Shown here: piece by piece, positions 7,501 through 9,842 of the stretch
How positions within the stretch are numbered: position 1 is the stretch's first letter
How the letters are laid out: the number at the start of each line of letters is the position of its first letter
DNA from: Parvicella sp963922585
GTDB lineage: Bacteria > Bacteroidota > Bacteroidia > Flavobacteriales_D > Parvicellaceae
DNA length: 9,842 nt
Direction: 5' to 3'
Assembly: GCA_963922585.1 (NCBI GenBank)
Contig: CAWUIK010000094.1
Coordinates: forward strand, 1-9,842
Translations under genes and position numbers: made by a program
The notes under the pieces: generated by a model
What the model saw: the letters and a program-made list of their open reading frames with translations, nothing else
Database searches by the model: none
Told to the model about the DNA's origin: nothing

Positions 7501-8014
7501 ATCCTTTTTCTAATATCGTTTCTTGATGAGATTGTCTGTCTATGACAAGCAATTTGTCTTTATTGTCACCAATGATTACTTTGGATTCATCTAAAGAAAA
7601 TGAAGCGTTAATTGGAAAAGCATTTTTAATATTAAAATTATATTTAAAAACAGTATTACATGAAGGAATTTCTGTAATATATATCATATTGTCCAAACCT
7701 GTTGAAAGAAGATGTTTGCCATCTTTAGAAAAAGATAAGTTTTTAATAGTTCCAGTATGAATATTGATAGAAAGAATTTGTTTACCTGAATGAACGTCCC
7801 AAACTTTGATGGTATGATCCATGCTTCCAGATGCAAAATAATTTCCAGTTGGATGAAATGCAACAGCGCTAACAGGTTGCATATGCCCTTTTTGGATGAT
7901 AGTTTGAATTACGTTTTTTTCATTTTCATTTTGTAGGTAATATGAATTTGGATTAATGAAAAAAATGAAAAGGGAAAAAATAGCGAATATTTTTTTGGGG
8001 AAATTATTTAGCAT
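4565..8014 (-). CDS. Exported WD40-repeat protein with C-terminal caspase-like (peptidase C14) domain
   Basis: This is a 1149-residue protein. Residues 1-20 are two lysines followed by a hydrophobic run, read as a signal peptide or N-terminal anchor. From about 43 to 372 lies a degenerate first beta-propeller with about eight blade-end strands. From about 432 to 693 comes a regular second propeller with seven blade ends spaced 42-44 residues (for example IFIWDT 474-479, VKIWDF 603-608, IKIWKL 688-693). A linker with WLVSEPNGYFDGTS (710-723) follows; similar Gly-Tyr-Phe/Tyr linkers occur in other bacterial WD40-caspases. About 783-885 is probably a beta sandwich. Residues about 892-1145 are the caspase fold: TVGINEYE, then FFYAGHGMM with His974, then VFVLDACQSG with Cys1034. 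The dyad is intact and 60 residues apart, as usual. Caspase-like proteases cleave proteins after basic or acidic residues; the target here is unknown. The gene appears to be a single transcript. Confidence 0.9.
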   Translation of the reverse strand: MLNNFPKKIFAIFSLFIFFINPNSYYLQNENEKNVIQTIIQKGHMQPVSAVAFHPTGNYFASGSMDHTIKVWDVHSGKQILSINIHTGTIKNLSFSKDGKHLLSTGLDNMIYITEIPSCNTVFKYNFNIKNAFPINASFSLDESKVIIGDNKDKLLVIDRQSHQETILEKGYSVFTDEKSISPDGKTYLEFVNYKNINLISYLTNDTLVLDFDKAHNFSFSPDGKTIAIASTKLFVKILDVKTGKEIHTLIPNEEKKCDGCNPKITFSIDGKSLAMWDKHNGLSIWNTNSGKKTTQVLTKNNSFEFIQFAPDHKSIMLSSDSDIEVYSIPNAKLIFNLNKQNLNKYAPKYSPDGKNIILGSEFHSIAKYQISNNKIVQRFKGFYNQTKSDNLIYEYTNWTDAGILNLLKYKNSFKISPDGNQLTQAKIDTVLIITDLSNGKPKHILKGHRQQVFAFAYSPDGKTLASGDAEGTIFIWDTQTGKAIRSFKAHQDVIFDITFNTNGTEILSCSRDNKIKHWKIANENPELIGYVSDLPSNAYGVSFSYKDLYIVSNCLDDKVHMYETDSKELVKSFIGHTNTISQSRIYNKKEHELITSSWDGSVKIWDFNTSTLMNKTKSFSNASILSIVKDEKNDIIYYGSSDRKIYVFDQKKDSIIHSFLAHQSGVVALELNPFENTLFSKSIEGEIKIWKLNDYTEKMTIMQISQQDWLVSEPNGYFDGTSNAMNHINYVSGLKSLEVGSFFKKYFYPDLYKHLQNNNRFIDSKDQGIHQLMDDIPNFDLKFLNFQNQWVSANSDTTYQHQNKNLNLELNINNNYKNIDKISVFNNGKLIQEESFSEEVSFRGSTQNRTFIVTLNPQENNLEIALTTKNGITSPRKNVMLYFDTIAGQTELFILTVGINEYENNAYNLKFAKNDASSFSKTVSESASSIFEKVYPFIITDKQANKENILKEIATIKQKMGPEDAFIFFYAGHGMMYENIQEKTNDFYLIMSNITNLYGDKEMLDTKGISALDLLEISKNLPAQKQVFVLDACQSGAVLNTLAVRGVSREKEIAQLARNTGTFFLTASQDVEYANEVGDLKHGIFTYAILELLQGNSDIIPKDETVSIYQLKSYVESRVPELSKLHNGSSQYPTGYSFGNDFPLGVVK

Positions 8015-8037
8015 AAATATTGGAATATTTTATACTA

Positions 8038-8071
8038 TAAAGGTAATATATTTTTGTAAATTATAAATCAA
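8038..8071 (-). promoter_or_regulatory. Candidate promoter of the WD40-caspase gene
   Basis: On the minus strand TACCTTTA (8045-8038) matches seven of eight positions of TAnnTTTG when the two free positions are counted. TTG (8071-8069) stands 23 bases upstream, at the long end of the usual -33 spacing. Transcription would start near 8031, giving a short AT-rich leader before the ATG at 8014. Confidence 0.4.
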
Positions 8072-8078
8072 CGCACGC

Positions 8079-8110
8079 GCTACTTTTTAAAATTTATTTT
8101 AAAAAGTAGC
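8079..8110. terminator. Perfect 14-bp inverted repeat between receptor and caspase genes, possible terminator
   Basis: GCTACTTTTTAAAA (8079-8092) and TTTTAAAAAGTAGC (8097-8110) are exact inverted copies around the 4-base loop TTTA, 19 bases past the receptor stop codon. The position suits a terminator. The layout is inside-out, however: the G/C pairs are at the base and A/T pairs near the loop, and no T tract follows. It may stop transcription, protect the 3' end of the receptor mRNA, or be a remnant of another element. Confidence 0.5.
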
Positions 8111-8129
8111 ATTTGATTTAAATGTTAAT

Positions 8130-9842
8130 TTAGAAAGTAAACTGATATTGAAAAATCAATGTTCTTGGCGGCATTACGTTTCCGGGCCTGTTAGAATATT
8201 CTCTGTTCAATACATTGTTCATTAAAACAGCAACTTTGGAAGATTTAGAAGCTTGAAAACTAAATCTCATATCCAAAATCATATCACCAGTTCTTCTAGC
8301 ATTTCTATAATCCGTGTAACCAGGAAGGATAATTTGACCTAAGAAAGGGTCAACAAAAGTTTGGTCTACATTGGCTTGAAAACTATTGTATCTTGTACTT
8401 ACTCCTAATGATAATTTTTTATAATCCAATTGGACATCTGCTTTTCCTAGATGTTGGCTTCTGTATTTTAGTATTTCAGAAGAATCACTAAAAGTTTCCA
8501 AATAAGCAGAATCAGGAGTTCCAGCTGATCTTGGGTCAATATAAGTGTAACCAATTAAAGCAGTTACATTAATTGGTCCAATTTCACCCTGTCCTACAAG
8601 AGAGATTTCACCACCTCTAATGATGGCATTTTCTACATTTTTACTTTGTGCTCCAAAATTATTGAGTGTGAGTGTTCCAGAAGGATTATCAAAATTCCAA
8701 GGTCTTCCATCAGTTTCATAAAATCCAAAAGTAAATTCCATCATATTATTGTACCCAGTGATGAATCCTGCAACATCTAAGAATCCTTGAAAGTTTCCAA
8801 TTTTTACACCTTGCTTTACTCCTAATTCTGCACTCCATCCTGTTTCTGCTCTTACTACAGGGTTGGGAAATATGTTCAAGCCACCAACTGTAGTTTTGAT
8901 GTATCTTTCTGCAATTGTTGGGAATCTATAACCTTCTCCATAAGAAGCTCTAATGAAAGTATATTTGGCAGCTTCATAGGTAGTTCCAAATCTCATTACA
9001 GGTTTAAAACCTATAGTATCTCTAAAGAACTTACTATATTCTCTTGTTTGAATTGAATCGATTTGATAATATTCTATTCTCATTCCACCAGAAAAAGTGA
9101 ATTTATTGATTTTTTTATCTGCTTGAATAAATCCTGCAGTATTATTTGCAAAATGATTACCATATAATTCAGAATCAACAGTAGAATAATTGTTCATCAC
9201 TCCAAAAGTTGTTGTTAGGTTGTTTTTCCAATGTTTTTGAAATTGATATTCTGCATAGTATAAGTTTGCTGTTGATGATTGATCTGTTGTATTTTCATTA
9301 GTCGTATTGAACCATCTACCTCTCAAACTGTGTCTGTTTCCAGAAGAATCATAAAACGTAATATATGGGTCAATATTAGTTCTATAACTAGTATATGCCG
9401 TAAGCGTAGTAGTTGCAGTATCTAATAAACCTTGAGGGTAAAAAACACTATCAGCATTTTGCCAAAGAAAAAACAGAGCACCATTTGATGCATTAAAATT
9501 ACCATTTATTCCAGCACTCAATCCTTCGATTTTTTTTGAACGATATCTAGTATTAAAATTTATTCTTCCTCTTTCTTCAACTTCTCCCAATCTATAGCCT
9601 AAGTCATTAGTGTAGTTACCCCCAACAACTAAATCAAAGTTTTCTTTAATTTTTCTTGCATGTAATATATTTGCTGCGACATAATAATTGGTGTTTGGAT
9701 TCCAATTGTTTCTGGTTCTATCAAGAATACTGTCACCGCCATTTACTGATACTCCTCTTTGAGTTCCTGTGGAAGGAAGATAAATACCATTCGAGATATT
9801 TACTTTAGTTATTGGCTCATTTCTTGGATATTTTGTTCTAAA
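8130..9842 (-). CDS. TonB-dependent outer-membrane receptor, C-terminal barrel (N-terminus beyond the window)
   Basis: The frame is open from the window edge to TAA at 8130, giving 570 visible residues. A TTG codon at 9590 is not the start: the frame continues without a stop for 84 more codons to the edge, with GYRLGEVEERGR across that point. The sequence is a succession of amphipathic beta strands as in a 22-strand barrel. Typical receptor segments are GEGYRFPTIAERY (visible residues about 302-314) followed by NPVVRAETGWSAELG, the late MNNVLNREY, and a terminal PRTLIFQYQFTF ending in Phe for outer-membrane insertion. The plug domain and any carboxypeptidase-like N-terminal domain lie outside. 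Such receptors use TonB energy to import siderophores, cobalamin, glycans or peptides; the substrate cannot be told, and no partner SusD-like gene follows. A perfect inverted repeat follows the stop. Confidence 0.9.
   Translation of the reverse strand, partial: FRTKYPRNEPITKVNISNGIYLPSTGTQRGVSVNGGDSILDRTRNNWNPNTNYYVAANILHARKIKENFDLVVGGNYTNDLGYRLGEVEERGRINFNTRYRSKKIEGLSAGINGNFNASNGALFFLWQNADSVFYPQGLLDTATTTLTAYTSYRTNIDPYITFYDSSGNRHSLRGRWFNTTNENTTDQSSTANLYYAEYQFQKHWKNNLTTTFGVMNNYSTVDSELYGNHFANNTAGFIQADKKINKFTFSGGMRIEYYQIDSIQTREYSKFFRDTIGFKPVMRFGTTYEAAKYTFIRASYGEGYRFPTIAERYIKTTVGGLNIFPNPVVRAETGWSAELGVKQGVKIGNFQGFLDVAGFITGYNNMMEFTFGFYETDGRPWNFDNPSGTLTLNNFGAQSKNVENAIIRGGEISLVGQGEIGPINVTALIGYTYIDPRSAGTPDSAYLETFSDSSEILKYRSQHLGKADVQLDYKKLSLGVSTRYNSFQANVDQTFVDPFLGQIILPGYTDYRNARRTGDMILDMRFSFQASKSSKVAVLMNNVLNREYSNRPGNVMPPRTLIFQYQFTF

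Noticed and set aside
3903..8014. The toxin-antitoxin pair and the WD40-caspase as one defence island
   Set aside because: They are convergent, the toxin is broken, the caspase protein looks exported, and no other defence gene or mobility gene is in the window; adjacency alone is not enough.
9588..9590. TTG as a start codon of the receptor gene
   Set aside because: The frame stays open for 84 codons upstream to the window edge with receptor-like sequence, and a 486-residue product would lack the plug and part of the barrel.

Overview
This AT-rich window looks chromosomal and comes from a member of Bacteroidota, most likely Flavobacteriia or a close relative. The support is: a TonB-dependent outer-membrane receptor ending in phenylalanine; DUF4139/MuiA-like, FkbM and WD40-caspase proteins of Bacteroidota type; start codons in A/T-rich context without Shine-Dalgarno sequences; and promoter-like TAnnTTTG boxes upstream of some genes. 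No rRNA, tRNA, CRISPR array, transposase or integrase was seen. The species cannot be named from the sequence.

Layout. Bases 1-130 (minus) hold the N-terminus of a lipoprotein in DNA clearly richer in G+C than what follows. Bases 186-986 (minus) encode an FkbM-family methyltransferase with a terminator-like hairpin on each side. Bases 1284-3539 (minus) form a two-gene operon: a secreted MuiA/DUF4139 protein, then 6 bases later a small secreted protein of unknown function, closed by a terminator. A 363-base intergenic region holds the operon promoter, a degenerate repeat and an AT-rich inverted repeat. Bases 3903-4543 (plus) are a MntA/HepT-type (MNT-HEPN) toxin-antitoxin pair: the nucleotidyltransferase antitoxin is intact, but the HEPN toxin gene carries a frameshift and a separate stop codon. 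Convergent to it, 4565-8014 (minus) encodes a 1149-residue exported protein with about fifteen WD40 blades, a linker, a beta-rich segment and a C-terminal caspase-like protease with its His/Cys dyad intact. After a perfect 14-bp inverted repeat, 8130-9842 (minus) is the C-terminal barrel of a TonB-dependent receptor whose N-terminus lies beyond the window.

How the genes relate. Most are separate transcription units rather than one pathway. Five of the seven readable genes encode envelope or exported proteins (lipoprotein, MuiA-like, small secreted protein, WD40-caspase, receptor). The points most worth following up are the decayed HEPN toxin beside an intact antitoxin, the apparently extracytoplasmic WD40-caspase, and the coupled MuiA/small secreted protein pair. 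None is proved here to be a new system.
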